This document shows positions 10,516 to 22,209 of a stretch of DNA of 64,000 nucleotides, one piece after another. How positions within the stretch are numbered: position 1 is the stretch's first letter; each line of letters opens with the position of its first letter. The notes under the pieces are model-generated. The model had not been told where the DNA came from. It made no database searches and saw nothing but the letters and a program-made list of their open reading frames with translations. Location of the stretch: NCBI GenBank assembly GCA_032433765.1, contig JAVIAB010000024.1, forward strand, positions 17,560,648 through 17,624,647. Reading direction: 5' to 3'. Origin of the DNA: Megaustenia siamemsis (taxonomy: Eukaryota > Mollusca > Gastropoda > Stylommatophora > Ariophantidae). Position numbers and translations under genes: made by a program.

Positions 10516-11430
10516 TATCGCTGATCAACAACCTGGACAAGGCATGTGACCTTTTTTCACTGTCAATTAATGCTCAGAAGACAGTAATACTAAGTCAAGG
10601 TGACATCAAACCTATATTAATTACTTTAAAAGATTGTCCACTAGAATCAGTTCAGAAATTTACATATCTTGGATCCATAATTACGCAAACCATCTCTCTT
10701 GATGAGGAAATAAACAGTCGAATTGGTAAGGCAGCTACGACCTTTGGCAAACTCACAGAAAGGGCCTGGGACAACACGAAACTAACACTGAAGACTAAAC
10801 TCTTAATATATCAAACTTGTGTGCTTAGCACACTATTATATGTATCTGAAACCTGGACAACATACTCAAACCAGGAAAAAAGACTAAATGTCTTCCACAT
10901 GCAATGTCTCCGCAAAATAATGCACATCAAATGGCAGGACAAAATAACCAACTTAACTGTCCTGCATCGTGCTAAGACCCCAACAATCATGTCGATGCTC
11001 AGATGTCGAAGACTAAGATGGCTGGGGCATTCCAACGAATGGAAGAAAAGCGCATTCCTAGGCAAATACTATATAGTGAACTAATACACAAGACAAATCG
11101 GCAGACCTAAACTACGATAAAGAGATATCTGCAAATCATCTCTGAAAGACTTCTCCTCATGTGAAAATGACTGGTAACATCTGGCAAGTAATCGCACATC
11201 ATGGAGAGCATGTATAAGGAACAGTATAACATCATTTGAGACTGCTAAGGCAAAACTTAGAGGAGAAAAGACTCATGAAAAAGGATGGAAAACCCTGTGG
11301 ATCAGTGAGCCTGACTTGTTCATTATGTGACCACATGTGTTTGTCAAACATTGGTAGAATTAGCCACGAGAGAAGCTGTTCGACAAAAACAAAACCTAAA
11401 AAAAATACACAATAGCCTCCACTAGTCCGT
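10515..11430 (+). mobile_element. LINE H fragment
   Basis: Non-LTR retrotransposon C-terminal part with motifs SVQKFTYLGSIITQTISLDE, LLYVSETWTTYSNQEKRLNV and CLRKIMHIKWQDKITNLTVL, then LRCRRLRWLGH, followed by stops. Related copies at 34.7, 44.6 and 60.0 kb. The reverse transcriptase core is missing. Confidence 0.8.
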
Positions 11431-11644
11431 CTGACAAGACGAAAAGGGCCATATATTTTAGAATATCCTCGTTATTATTGGCTGTCCATGGTGTTCTCAA
11501 CATTCTTCTGTTAAACAACATATTGACCAGGTTACACTTTGATGTGCCAGGATGGGTTGAATATCTTCTATATCCTTGATGTGTAATAACTGTGATTAAT
11601 CATGAATACAATATGGTAATAATTGACTTGAAACTGCTGAGCCA

Positions 11645-11850
11645 GGTAGATGAATCTTCTTCCTCCTTCCTTCCTCATCTGCCTTTCAGCGCCGAGGGGA
11701 GATATAATTTGTGGTCTCTTGCTCTTCTGTTCACCTCTGCTGCTGTGTTTCCTAGTGCTTCTAATATTCCATCCATCTTTTTTGTGGTCGACCATTGGGT
11801 CTGGTATTCTCACAATGGTTGTTTTATTTTCGGAGTGTAGTTTACGTGAT
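11645..11850 (-). mobile_element. LINE C 3' end
   Basis: Reverse copy of the tail whose forward copies at 53.5-53.9 and 63.0-63.3 kb end with tatatctcccctcgatgctg then a (GGAAGGAA)-like run. Confidence 0.65.
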
Positions 11851-11971
11851 TAACGTGCTTGAATATAGTGTTTCCAACGAATTATAATTTTTAAAAAGTT
11901 ATGTAAAGTTTTCTATCAAGGAGGAGGATAAGATCCGAGAAATACTTTTCAAATTAGTTAGACCGTAAAAG

Positions 11972-12130
11972 ATCGCATGTGAGACCTTAGCGATCAAACA
12001 CGTTGGGGAAACATGAGCCGAGCTAAACTCCCAACGTGTGTTTTTCTTAAGTTAAGCCCTAACTTATGACTGACTCAGCAGGTCGGTAAGGATAAAAGTT
12101 TTATGCCCAGAGAAATACACAGAAGATGGT
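11972..12130. repeat. About 155-bp repeat with an internal inverted pair
   Basis: Shared almost base for base with 62828-62990 (gtgagaccttagcgatcaaa to gaaatacacagaagatgg). Both have CACGTTGGG-like and CCCAACGTG arms about 25 bases apart that could fold. Function unknown. Confidence 0.6.
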
Positions 12131-12639
12131 AGATGAATGGGGTCCAGAAACCACATTTCACAATGCAGGGACAGCTGTGGTGGCTCTACATTGTATATAA
12201 AGAGAACATCAGCTCTAATGAGATGACACTGCTGCAGACAAAGCTTGTTAGACAAATAAGGAAAGCATGGAAATTCTAGTGACGTCAAGAAGGGTCAGGT
12301 ATGAAAGAAGTAGAGGTAAAAAGTAGCAAATTATTTTAGAAAAACTGATACAGTTTTTAGCAAAGTAAGGGCATGCAAAGCATTGAAATGAACTAGGAAA
12401 GCAGAAAATAAGATGGTAGCACTTAACATTCATCTTATAATACAGTTGGTGTCTGCAAACCAGTGATAGACAAAACATTAAACTCCCCCCCCCCCCAACT
12501 CCCAATTAAAAAAAGATTGTCACTACCATCAATTAATAATGTATTCACTCCTTAAACTATTATACATCTTCCTGTCCTCACCTTCACCCCATATACTACT
12601 TGTACCCAACTCAATTATCAGTCTCTTAATTGTACAGGT
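12131..12639. other. Intronic stretch
   Basis: No gene recognised; a short poly(C) run near 12487. Confidence 0.45.
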
Positions 12640-13290
12640 GCTGGCTGGTCTAGAGAGAAGATGCCAACTTCTGCACAAGAAGGTTGTTTGAATCCTACCA
12701 CAAGTGGTGGGGATTTTTCTCTTTGAATATCTGGTTTCTTCGTGGTTTTACCCTCCTTGATCTATGGATAATGAGAGATAATGCTGAAAAACAGGAGACC
12801 CCATGAGCAATCTATGTCCGTTAAATAGCTCTTGGCAGTTTGAAATCAAAAAGAGTAGGTCAGAAATGTCCAGGAAAAATCTTCTCAGAACGTCATTCTC
12901 TTAACAATAAAAAAATGAGAGTACTTTTGAGGTCTGAGAATATTTTCCTGTTGGCGAGGGACACGCACTGCAGAAACCAACTGAGAGTATTACACAACAG
13001 GCCCTTTTTTGGAATCCCCAAGGAAAAAGACAAAGAGGAAGACCAAAATATTCTAGGAGAAGACAGATGGAAGCAGAGATGAAGATGATAGGGAAGACAT
13101 GGAATGACCTTAAAAGAGTGGCAAGAAACAGAACAGCTTGGAAAGTGTTTGTTGAAGACCTCTACACCACAGAAAGCTGAAAGGTAGAAGAGGGACACCT
13201 GAGTTGATGGTTGCCTGTGTGAATAAAAGAGGGAAAAGTGATATTCATGCACAATATTCAGTCCCTCTAGAGATATAAAGCTGGTGTATA
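12640..13290 (+). mobile_element. SINE-2 copy, split by a LINE B tail
   Basis: Left part 12640-12964 starts gtgctggctggtctagagag with a B-box-like ggttgtttgaatcc; right part 13190-13290 contains ctagagatataaagctggtg. The interruption is a LINE B 3' end flanked by GAGGGACAC at 12956-12964 and 13190-13198. Confidence 0.75.
12965..13189 (+). mobile_element. LINE B 3' end inside SINE-2
   Basis: 225-bp tail (gcactgcagaaaccaactga to aagctgaaaggtagaa) with a 9-bp target duplication. It gives relative ages: SINE-2 first, LINE B later. Confidence 0.8.
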
Positions 13291-13335
13291 CTACCAAACA
13301 AACAGTAACAAAATTACACCTTTGACAATCACCAT

Positions 13336-13960
13336 GTCCTGTCAATGTCTTATAGAAAAACACAGTTCCTGTCCAGTCAATGTCTTAAAGAAAAACATCA
13401 TTGTGTGTGCATATCTGTGTATGTCACATCTCATATCCTTGTGTGTGCATAGCTATGTTAGTCACATCTCATATGTTTGTGTGTGCATGTCTATGTTGAT
13501 CATATCTCAGTTCCTGTCCAGTCAGTGTCATAAAGAAAAACTTCAGTCCCTGTCCAGTCAGTGTCATAAAGAAAAACTTCAGTCCCTGTCCAGTCAGTGT
13601 CATAAAGAAAAACTTCAGCCCCTGTCCAGTCAGTGTTATAAAGAAAAACTTCAGTCCCTGTCCAGTCAGTGTTATAAAGAAAAACTTCAGCCCCTGTCCA
13701 GTCAGTGTTATAAAGAAAAACTTCAGCCCCTGTCCAGTCAGTGTTATAAAGAAAAACTTCAGTCCCTGTCCAGTCAGTGTCATAAAGAAAAACTTCAGTC
13801 CCTGTCCAGTCAGTGCCATAAAGAAAAACTTCAGTCCCTGTCCAGTCAGTGTTATAAAGAAAAACTTCAGCCCCTGTCCAGTCAGTGTTATAAAGAAAAA
13901 CTTCAGTCCCCGTCCAGTCAATGTTATAAAGAAAAACTTCAGTATATCTTTCTTGTCAAG
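13336..13960. repeat. 36-bp minisatellite with an embedded 38-bp subarray
   Basis: About fourteen units containing ccctgtccagtcagtgtcat and aaagaaaaactt. Two diverged units at 13336-13400 are separated from the main run (13507 on) by about three units of a different repeat (gtgtgtgcatatctgtgtat). The period is a multiple of three, so both strands are open for about 200 codons; this is not a gene. Confidence 0.9.
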
Positions 13961-14221
13961 CTCTAAAGTCCACACAATTGGTATCCTGATAGCAGTGATG
14001 TCCCTCCAACAAAAAAAAATGAAAGGTTTCAGAATGATGGGAGATGTCACTTCTAGATTGAAATGACCAGTTGTAGACAGTTCATGTAACCATCAAGAGG
14101 TGAATGGATAAGTTTCTTTAATCTAACAAACTATCTGCTCGTATCTAAACTCAGACATGGTCTTGTAATACTCAGTCTTCATTCTCTCAGGGACATAGTT
14201 TTATTTGTCCAGGTCTTTCAG

Positions 14222-14331
14222 AGACTGATGAACCTCCAAGCAAGAAGATGTTAATCAAGTCAGAAATTACTCATGATGATGATGGGGAGTCCAGCCAGAA
14301 TCTCATTGTTGATGCTGGAGAAACATCACAG
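14222..14331 (+). CDS. ZNF143: ZNF143-like exon d: post-finger linker
   Basis: 110-nt exon between acceptor ggtctttcag and donor GT at 14332, entering in phase 1 and leaving in phase 0. It encodes an acidic, Ser-rich linker (TDEPPSKKMLIKSEITHDDD, then GESSQNLIVDAGETSQ) directly after the finger array. There is no strong family motif, so the call rests on exact phase fit, good splice sites, coding-like composition and position. PSKKMLIKSE resembles a basic or sumoylation-type patch (inference). Confidence 0.75.
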
Positions 14332-14385
14332 GTATTGTTATTGTTTGAAACTAGGATCTTTGTTTTATAGAACGGTGAATGTAAA

Positions 14386-14493
14386 AAGTAAAGTACCACC
14401 GTCACGCCAAGTGGCGTATAGGGAAATATGGTGTTAGTGACCATATATTTTACAGACCTTCAGCACATGATTATTGGGGTAATGGTGAATGGC
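14386..14493 (-). mobile_element. SINE-1, 3' part only
   Basis: Reverse copy of the SINE-1 3' half (aagtaaagtaccaccgtcac to attattggggtaatgg). The tRNA-like head is missing. Confidence 0.75.
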
Positions 14494-14754
14494 AGCTTGT
14501 AATTGTTGAAAGTTGTCCAGATTAAAAAGTAGTCATTTTATTTTAAAAGGTAATGAACATTATGAACTCTTGTTCTTTCTTTCTTTCCTTCATTCTTTCT
14601 CTAGTTGTCTAATAACTAAATGAGACATTGTGGCACTTCTGAGACATAGAGATGCTTGGTATCTCTCAACAGATGGCACATAGTGTGCATTCAAGCAGAG
14701 AAAGGGGGAGATATTTAGCAGAGAATAAAGCAAGAACAGATTTTATCTCACTAA

Positions 14755-15030
14755 ATAAAACATAGAGATGGGTTGGACAAACTAAACAAACCTGATGCCA
14801 ACATAGCAAGATAGGCACCTTCATGGAACCCTCAGGGAAAGAGAAAGCTAGGAAGACCCAGGAATACTTGGAGAATAGAAGTCAGATATCTTCAAGAACA
14901 TTGACCTAGGTGAAAGAGAAATAGAGAAAATGATAGTTTAAAGATGGACAAAGAGATCTTGTCCGTATGATCTATTCTTCAATAAGGGATCTGGAGGGCT
15001 TTGGTTGCGCATGATGATTGCTCCTGTTAC
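14755..15030 (+). mobile_element. LINE tail (E2 type)
   Basis: Shares gatgccaacatagcaagata and the following 250 bases, diverged, with 37130-37350. Typical gene-end text of a non-LTR element (gggttggacaaactaaacaa), no intact frame. Confidence 0.5.
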
Positions 15031-15317
15031 TTGTTGGTTGTGCCCATCCTGAGCTGTCCTCTCAGTACTTTTATTTCTGCATTTATGTATTTAATTATTG
15101 ATTGAATGAGGTCCTTACTTTGAAATGTATCTGGTAACATCAAATCTACTGCTTACAGAGGCCTCTTTCTTTGTATTAAACCAAGCCTTGGCTTGTTTTT
15201 TTTTATTCCTTTACAGTCAGTCCATGATATTTTGGTTTAGAGTCCTGAGGATGTACTATATTTTGTGTGTGTACTTTTACAGAATTGGATACAGTATTAA
15301 ATTTTAAATAACAAAAA

Positions 15318-16172
15318 TCTATTATCCTGTTCTGTCCTGTCCTATTCTGTCCTGTTCTGTCCTGTCCTGTCCTGTCCTATCCTATCCTATCCTATCTTAT
15401 CTTATCCTATCCTATCCTGTTCTATCCTATCTTATCTTATCCTATCTTATCTTATCCTGTCCTATCTTATCTTATCCTGTTCTATCCTATCTTATCTTAT
15501 CCTGTCCTATCTCATCTTATCTTATCTTATCTTATCCTGTCCTGTCCTAACCTATCTTATCTTATCTTATCCTATCCTAACCTAACCTAAGCTTATCATG
15601 TCCTATCTTATCCTATCTTATCTTATCCTGTCCTGTCCTATCCTAACCTATCTTATCTTATCTTATCCTGTCCTATCCTATCCTAACCTATCTTATCTTA
15701 TCCTGTCCTATCCTATCTTATCCTGTCCTATCTCATCTTATCTTATCCTGTCCTGTCCTAACATATCTTATCTCATCCTAACCTATCTTATCTTATCTTA
15801 TCCTGTCCTATCCTATCCTATCTTATCTTATCTTATCCTGTCCTATCCTAACATATCTTATCTTATCCTGTCCTATCCTAACCTATCTTATCTTATCTTA
15901 TCCAATCCTATCCTGTCCTAACCTATCTTATCTTATCCTGTCCTATCCTAACCTATCTTATCTTATCTTATCTTATCCTATCCTATCCTATCCTATCCTA
16001 ACCTATCTTATCCTGTCCTGTCCTATCCTAACCTATCTTATCTTATCTTATCCTGTCCTATCCTAACCTATCTTATCTTATCCTGCCCTGCCCTGTCCTA
16101 TCCTAACCTATCTTATCTTATCCTGTACTATCCTATCCTAACCTATCTTATCGTATCCTGTCCTATACTATT
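15318..16172. repeat. Pentanucleotide array, about 850 bp
   Basis: Mixed five-base units TCCTA, TCTTA, TCCTG and CCTAA (reverse strand GATAA, GATAG, GACAG, TTAGG). Heavily interspersed, with no higher-order unit that I can define. Confidence 0.95.
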
Positions 16173-17252
16173 CTATTCCATGTGCTAGAAGATCTGTCTA
16201 ATCAATACATGACAGGGATAGTTGGTCAGGACAAGTTTTGTGAGAGGCTGGTATGGGAAGGGTAGCAGAAATGGTGAAGCCCAGACTACAGTGAAATTGA
16301 TTCAAGGAATAGAAAGAGATATCCTATCCACATATTTCTTGAAGTGTTATGGGGAGCTGCAGTATTTTATCCTGTGCCCAGTGTGTTGTACTGGCTGTTG
16401 TTAGTGTGTACCCTATGAGAACCCAACCAGGATTATGTAAAAGCCATTCAATTTGTTTGTCTGGGTCTAAATGCTGTAGAGCAATAGAAAAGGAAACAAG
16501 ACCAATTCATACAACCAGCCTGAGTGCATATTCTCACAATATTTTTGCCTAACAAACTCAGCAACCAATAGGTGTTTACAGGTTCACCCTAAAGGAAACA
16601 GTCAGCTATGAGTCATTGACCACTTTCATCCCAAATGCTGTAAAACTAAAATGTATGTAACCTCAGCCAGGTAGGCACAACCTGCAAGTAGTTAATGGCA
16701 GAAAATAAACTGATATCTCACATTAGTGAAGAGGGGCTTAGTTATGGTCAGTAGCAATTGAACAATCTTTATCCTTCCATCAAACTTTGGTAGCTGGACA
16801 CCCACAGCAGCAAAATGTCAGCATGTCTAACTGCAAAGGGTCTAGCTACTTTATTTTCAATTTAACTGGAGGTTTCATCTGAAAAAAAAAAAAAAAAAAA
16901 AAAGATTTCCTTGATATTTTTTACAGGATTACTTTCATAAAGTTTATTATAAATTCAAAGGCTGAAAGAATTTGGACGTAAGCGTGATTTGATGTTTAAA
17001 AGTGTACTTAACTAGTGTGCTAATTGAGTAATCAGCATGCCTTTCTTACCATCTGCGGATAGGGACTGACTACCTTTAGGGCTACCATGAATGCTTTGAG
17101 ACTGATTCTATTAATAAATTAATCAATCGGCTAATACAGTTTTGATGATCTGTAACTTTATTACTATTATATTTTTTATATATTATATATATTTTATATA
17201 TATATTATTATTATTTTAGTCATAAATTGAAGTCATTTTTGTTGTTGTGCAG
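16173..17252. other. Intron before exon e
   Basis: Contains poly(A) at 16880-16902 and an AT-rich microsatellite at 17165-17215. No gene recognised. Confidence 0.5.
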
Positions 17253-17477
17253 ATGGTTCTTCTAACATCTGGTGTTGGCACCACAGAAGCAGCAACCTTC
17301 GTCACAAGTGATGGCAGTCACCAAGTTGCCAGTTTAGTCACCCTGCAGTCGCCAGGCAACTTGACACTGCAGGATCTGCAGCAGAGTGGCATCACTGGGC
17401 TCACCAGTCTCTCCTTGGGAGAGAACGGCCAGCAGGTTCTAGTGGTCACTGACCCTGCTCATCTGGAAGTTTTACAG
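17253..17477 (+). CDS. ZNF143: ZNF143-like exon e: C-terminal regulatory region
   Basis: 225-nt exon (75 codons), phase 0 on both sides, acceptor gttgttgtgcag and donor GTCAGT. It encodes a Gln/Val/Thr-rich region with motifs such as FVTSDGSHQVASLVTL and LTLQDLQQSGITGL. This resembles the hydrophobic and glutamine-rich QDG-type segments found outside the fingers in ZNF143, which act in activation. Composition is clearly coding and unlike the repeat-rich DNA around it. The first codon is ATG, but it is internal to the transcript, not a start. Confidence 0.85.
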
Positions 17478-17584
17478 GTCAGTGTTTTCTCATAATCTTT
17501 ACGTTTTAACAAAAAAATATTATGCTTATATAGCCATGGAACTCCTGCATGATAGTAGTGCTAACATATGGATGTAAAAGTTGG

Positions 17585-17790
17585 AAATCCACTCAGATTT
17601 TAGGTAGGAAATTGGAGGCCAGGCACCTGACAGCACAGAGCTGGAAGCTGTCAGTGACTCATTGCTGATGGCTTGCATCAGGATCAGTGAAACAGAACCA
17701 TGCAGACACTACTCCACATTTACATGGTGCCAATTGAGTAGGGATCAAAGAGGCAAGGCAACCTGCTACTCAAAAATGTCTTTCTGAGGT
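17585..17790 (+). repeat. Family J dispersed repeat
   Basis: Contains ctgtcagtgactcattgctg and cacatttacatggtgcc. Diverged relatives at 18530-18650, 43385-43640, 48640-48775 and 56450-56515. Nature unknown. Confidence 0.45.
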
Positions 17791-17874
17791 CAAATGTTTT
17801 TGGTCAAAAGGTGTAACTATCACAGTTCTACTGCAAACCTCATTACAATGCATCTACGCCTACTTAATATCCTT

Positions 17875-18275
17875 TTAAGAATGACAAAGGGACATTCAAT
17901 TCCTTAGTAGCCATTAAATGAATGCTAAAAGAAATATAGGAAATTAGGTACCTTTGAAAACAAATATGTGTGTAAGAATAATGTAAATGTGGAAAGAATA
18001 CAATTCTAACAAACAGATAAGAGATGAATCTAAACAAGAATACATACCAAGTTTTATAAGAAGAAGGTGTTGGAAATACATTGGTCATGTACTGTGAATG
18101 AATGAAGAAAGAATTCCCCACCAGGCATTCTTGTGGAAACCACCTGGTAAAAGAAAACAAGGCTCAACCTTGGGGACAAAATAACAAACATGACCTACAA
18201 GAACTAGCAGTAAATCATTTGTGGAGAACTATGACTTTCACCTCATGTGCTGTCTCTGGCCTGAAATGAAAATAA
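17875..18275 (+). mobile_element. LINE E 3' end
   Basis: 5'-truncated LINE tail: IRRRCWKYIGHVL then HQAFLWKPPGKRKQGS, and SFVENYDFHLMCCLWPE near the end. It matches the reverse copy at 52960-53400 (KAFLWKPSGKRKQGRRRESL). Confidence 0.7.
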
Positions 18276-18689
18276 GTGAATATGCATGTTATAATGTTTG
18301 TTTGTGTTCATCCAACCACTAAAGAGATTTTCACTTGGTCCTCCCCTCATTGTTCATCCATAAAAGGACATTAAGTGGACGTAGGTGCATTGTGATATCA
18401 TTTAATTTGCACCTGTTGGTCCAACAAATCCAGCTTCAAGATGGCAATTCTTTAGTTCTGGCTTGTCATACCTATCATTCCCCACTCACTTGGTCAGGCT
18501 AAACTAGTTTGTCTGTTTCTAGGAAAACTGAAGAGGTGGAGTTGGGTCGGCATAGCTCTGGGTCACCGATCCTAGAGCAAGCAGTCAGTAATGAGTCAGA
18601 ACACTTTCACCCCTGCAGCTAACATGCACTTTTGCTCTCTTGCAATGTCTAAATTAAAGAAAACAGTTAATGAAAGAAAATGAAGTTAC

Positions 18690-19210
18690 AATTGTCTTCG
18701 CTGTGTGTCCAAACGTGACAGGAATTTGGGAGACATTCTGGTTAGGAGCCATCTCCACCCCGCTTCGACCATCAACACTTGGGTCCGGCCCCTTGTGCTC
18801 GTAACTGTATCACTTGTGCCTATGTGCTCCACACTGACTCTGTCTTATTCTCTAACGGATGGTTCAAGATTGAGCATGGCTTCACATATGTGTCCCGAAA
18901 CATCGTTTATGCCATAATATGCCAACGATGTCACATGACTTATATTGGCGAGTCTGGAGACGTTTAGCTGAAAGATTTTGTGGACATCTTCGAGATGTTC
19001 AACAGAATACTGGCACTCCAGTGTCTTCCCATTTCAATTCCTCAGACCACAAGGGCAAAGACAACATCCATATCACTGGTATTGTCCTTTGCCACTCTGG
19101 TAACCGTAGACGGTTTGCTTTGAAGAATCGCCTTATAGTTTTAGTATATATATCTGGTTCGCTGACCCCACAAGGCATGAATGTATCTCACTCTTACACA
19201 TAGTTTCCCT
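18690..19210 (+). mobile_element. Penelope-like element C-terminal (GIY-YIG) fragment
   Basis: Frames read ARNCITCAYVLHTDSVLF, then SRNIVYAIICQRCHMTYIGE with SGDV and a stop, and in a shifted frame LAERFCGHLRDVQQNTGTPV then SSHFNSSDHKG. Cys-rich CxxC, VYxIxCxxC and TYIGE...L.ERF..H are the GIY-YIG endonuclease domain of Penelope retroelements. One stop and one or more frameshifts make it dead. Confidence 0.75.
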
Positions 19211-19567
19211 TTAGTTGCTCCTTCCCTATTGCATAGCCTTCTCTGCTGCTCATATTTGGGCACTTTAGTCTATCCACTATGCCATGCTCTCCTCCACTAG
19301 ATCCCACTGCGATAATTTGATGGTCTCCTTTTGTTTGTGCTACTTACCTTTCACATGTTTTTTATTGTACCGACTATCAGACATATAATTCTTTCTGCCT
19401 TTTGAATACCTATTATTCTTCTGTTCTGTTCTTTCTCCTTTGTGTATGCACTCTGACCTCAGTGTGTACTCTCTGGGTTATGTGGGTGTCGTGCATACAT
19501 TTCTACTCATGTATGATTGTCCCTGTATGGGTGTGCAGATGCATGTATGTGTTAATGTGTAATGGTA

Positions 19568-19570
19568 CAG

Positions 19571-19597
<27 letters not shown>
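19568..19597. repeat. (TA)n microsatellite
   Basis: About 14 TA repeats after a GT-rich stretch. Confidence 0.9.
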
Positions 19598-19601
<4 letters not shown>

Positions 19602-19659
19602 CAGTGAACATATTATGAGTGAACATATTTTGTCAATAGTAGACACAAAAAAAAATTGA

Positions 19660-20383
19660 AGTCAACGGTCACAATATAAATAATTTGTGATATGCGAATG
19701 ACACAGTCTTAATAATAGAGACAGAGAATGAACTACAAGAAATGATAGACATAATAGTAAAAGAAAGCAACAAGAGAGGTCTCAGTCTGAATAGTAAGAA
19801 AACAAAAGTAATGGTTATATCGAAGAAACAATCATCACTATCATGCAGCATAAAAATAAACAGGACAAATTTGAAACAAGTGCAAAGCGTCAAATACTTG
19901 GGCACAATAATAACATCAGATGGAAGATGCACCACAGAAATAAAAAGCAGAATAGCTAGGGCCAAAATAGCATTTCAGAAAATGAAAAATATCTTATGCA
20001 ATAAATCTGTGTCAAAAGAAGTGAGAAAGAGGGTCTATCGGTGCTATATAGAACCAATTCTGACCTTTGGAAGCGAATCATGGACAGTAAACAAACAAAT
20101 GAAAAGATGATTAGAGGCCACAGAGATGGGATTTCTCAGAAGAATGTTGAAAGTTCTCGGGACAGCTTAAAAGACATTCTGAAGAAATTCTCAAAGAGGG
20201 CAACACAAAAATGGAACTCCTAAAAAACATCAGAAAGAAACAATCAACATTTTTTGGACACATGAGAAGAGGAAAGTTGGAATACTTGGTTACGGCAGGC
20301 AAAATACAGGGAAAGAGAGATCGTGGACGACAAAGAGAGAAAATACTGGATAGCCTGGTGTTATGGCATGGAAAACAGTCATA
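19660..20383 (+). mobile_element. LINE A fragment with end of reverse transcriptase
   Basis: Starts just before the degraded YADD region (ICDMRMTQS in frame, then ETENELQEMIDIIVKESNKR). It continues GLSLNSKKTKVMVISKKQSS, LKQVQSVKYLGTIITSDGRC and VYRCYIEPILTFGSESWTVN, with a stop near 20108 and frameshifts after it. The 3' terminus is replaced at about 20383 by a 30-bp tandem array. Confidence 0.85.
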
Positions 20384-20745
20384 CTAAGATGTCATCTGTA
20401 AATGATCATCAAAGTGAGATGTCATCTGTAAATGATCATCAAAGTGAGATGTCATCTGTAAATGATCATCAAAGTGAGATGTCAACTGTCAATGATCATC
20501 AAAGTGAGATGTCATCTGTAAATGATCATCAAAGTGAGATGTCATCTGTAAATGATCATCAAAGTGAGATGTCAGCTATCAATGATCATCAAAGTGAGAT
20601 GTCAACTATCAATGATCATCAAACTAAGATGTCAACTGTTAATTATCACCAAACTGAGATGTCAACTATCAGTGATCACGAAAATGAAATGTCACCTGTC
20701 AGTGATCACCAAAAAGAGATGTCAAATTGTCAACGACAATCAAAC
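20384..20745 (+). repeat. 30-bp satellite, forward array, about 12 copies
   Basis: Units containing aatgatcatcaaagtgagat, 30-bp period. It is the same family as 22820-25030 but in opposite orientation. The unit length is a multiple of three, so a repetitive open frame (SSVNDHQSEM repeats) results. Confidence 0.95.
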
Positions 20746-21599
20746 ATCTAATATGCAAAAAGTTCACCAAGGTTGTCATCAACTGAGAAGGAATGCTGAA
20801 ATTGGTGAAGTCACCACTAATATTCTAGGTCATATGTTCATTCATACTTATGGCCAGCCTCATGTCATACCTTCACAGATGGGTCTGTCATCAGAGACCA
20901 CCAGAGTGATTCAAGGCTTTGTTGCATATCTCAGTAAAAAGACATTTGAAGTAGATCTGGTTAGAGCAAAACTACAACTAGCAGCATGAGGTTGAAAATC
21001 AAAGCTGCTTGTATAGTGAATCCAACGTGTGATAATTGTCTTTGAGGCTTGGAGCATGCTCCCAAAAATTAAACAAGACATTTCATGCAGAGATTGTGCT
21101 AATCAACTCAGATAGTCTGTGGTCATAGCCTATGTAGATATATTGACCTGGACATGCAGTGTGCATGGTAATGAGCAAGCCACTTGGCTGGCTTGTAAGC
21201 CCCAATACAGGGACATGACCAGTCGGATTGACAAAAGCCAGTTAGAGACGGAAGATTGGGGACAATCAAAGGCTAAGGAAAGCAAACCTGAAAAAATGCT
21301 GGCTGAAATCGGATGCACTGGGCACTGGCGCAGAACACAGTGCAACGTATTAACGGGTGTTCAGTCAGAGTGGATCTGGCGGACTCTAAATGTGACGTTC
21401 TGTCTGTGGGGGCGATCAACACACTTAACCTGACAGCTGACTTCACGTGGGAGTCTGGAATCCTACTCTGACTGAGTCCTGATCGCAGAGAGAGAGAGAG
21501 AGAGAGAGAGACACCTCCAAAGTAGACAAAGTGGAATGCGAGACTATCTCACACATTCATTGATTGGTGGATTGAGGCTGCATGAGGGAAGAACAAATA
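20746..21599. other. Intron, mostly unassigned
   Basis: Contains text resembling LINE 3' regions (21130-21480) and a (GA)n run at 21487-21511. No coding exon seen. Confidence 0.45.
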
Positions 21600-22050
21600 T
21601 GCTCTGGAGGCTGAAGTGAATAACTCACATCTGGCTGAAAACAGGAGTGATTTGTCTACTCACTTTGTGCTGGCTTTTGGAAAGAGTGGATACGGGGATG
21701 CAGTACATGGTCTCTTGAAACCAAAACAAATAAACAAAACATGGCCTATTTTGATCATCCAAATTGTTCTTTCCCACTTCAGTTCATATGTTATTGAATT
21801 ATTTACGAGTCATCATCATTGCACTCCGAACATGTCCATAGATGCTCAGATCACCTCCCCAGCAAGTCTCACAGTGTCCAGTGACTAACAGCTCCAATTC
21901 TATGTTGGTTGATAAGTCTTCTTATACGTCCACTAATTTTCTCTTCTCTGGCTGTGCCCATCTTAACTCCCATCTCTTTCATTCGAAGGAGTGATGTGGA
22001 CTCATGGTTGTCGAAGTCCTGTGTCCTTCCCACATCTCGGAGTGCATTGA
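21600..22050 (-). repeat. Family I dispersed repeat, copy 1
   Basis: Inverse complement of 39440-39845: shared blocks are gaacatgtccatagatgctc here (diverged) and catctctttcattcgaagga. Probably a LINE 3' end with ATG-rich interior (catcatcattgc). No protein recognised. Confidence 0.55.
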
Positions 22051-22209
22051 TATTTATATATATATCTGATATTTATATATATAACAGTTCATATGTTAAC
22101 ACCCCTAACCTCGGGCTGGCCATTGTTTGAACTTGGTAAGAGTAAACAGTTCAATTGCATGCAGCAGCAGAAGAAACATATGTTCTAGTTAATTCAAAAT
22201 GTATAGTCT

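Noticed and set aside
13322..14050. Open frames of about 200 codons on both strands
   Set aside because: Both come from the 36-bp tandem repeat; opposite-strand openness is expected from the unit.
15560..15600. Interstitial telomere repeat (CCTAA)n
   Set aside because: Only three consecutive units within a mixed pentanucleotide array; a variant of that array rather than telomeric DNA.
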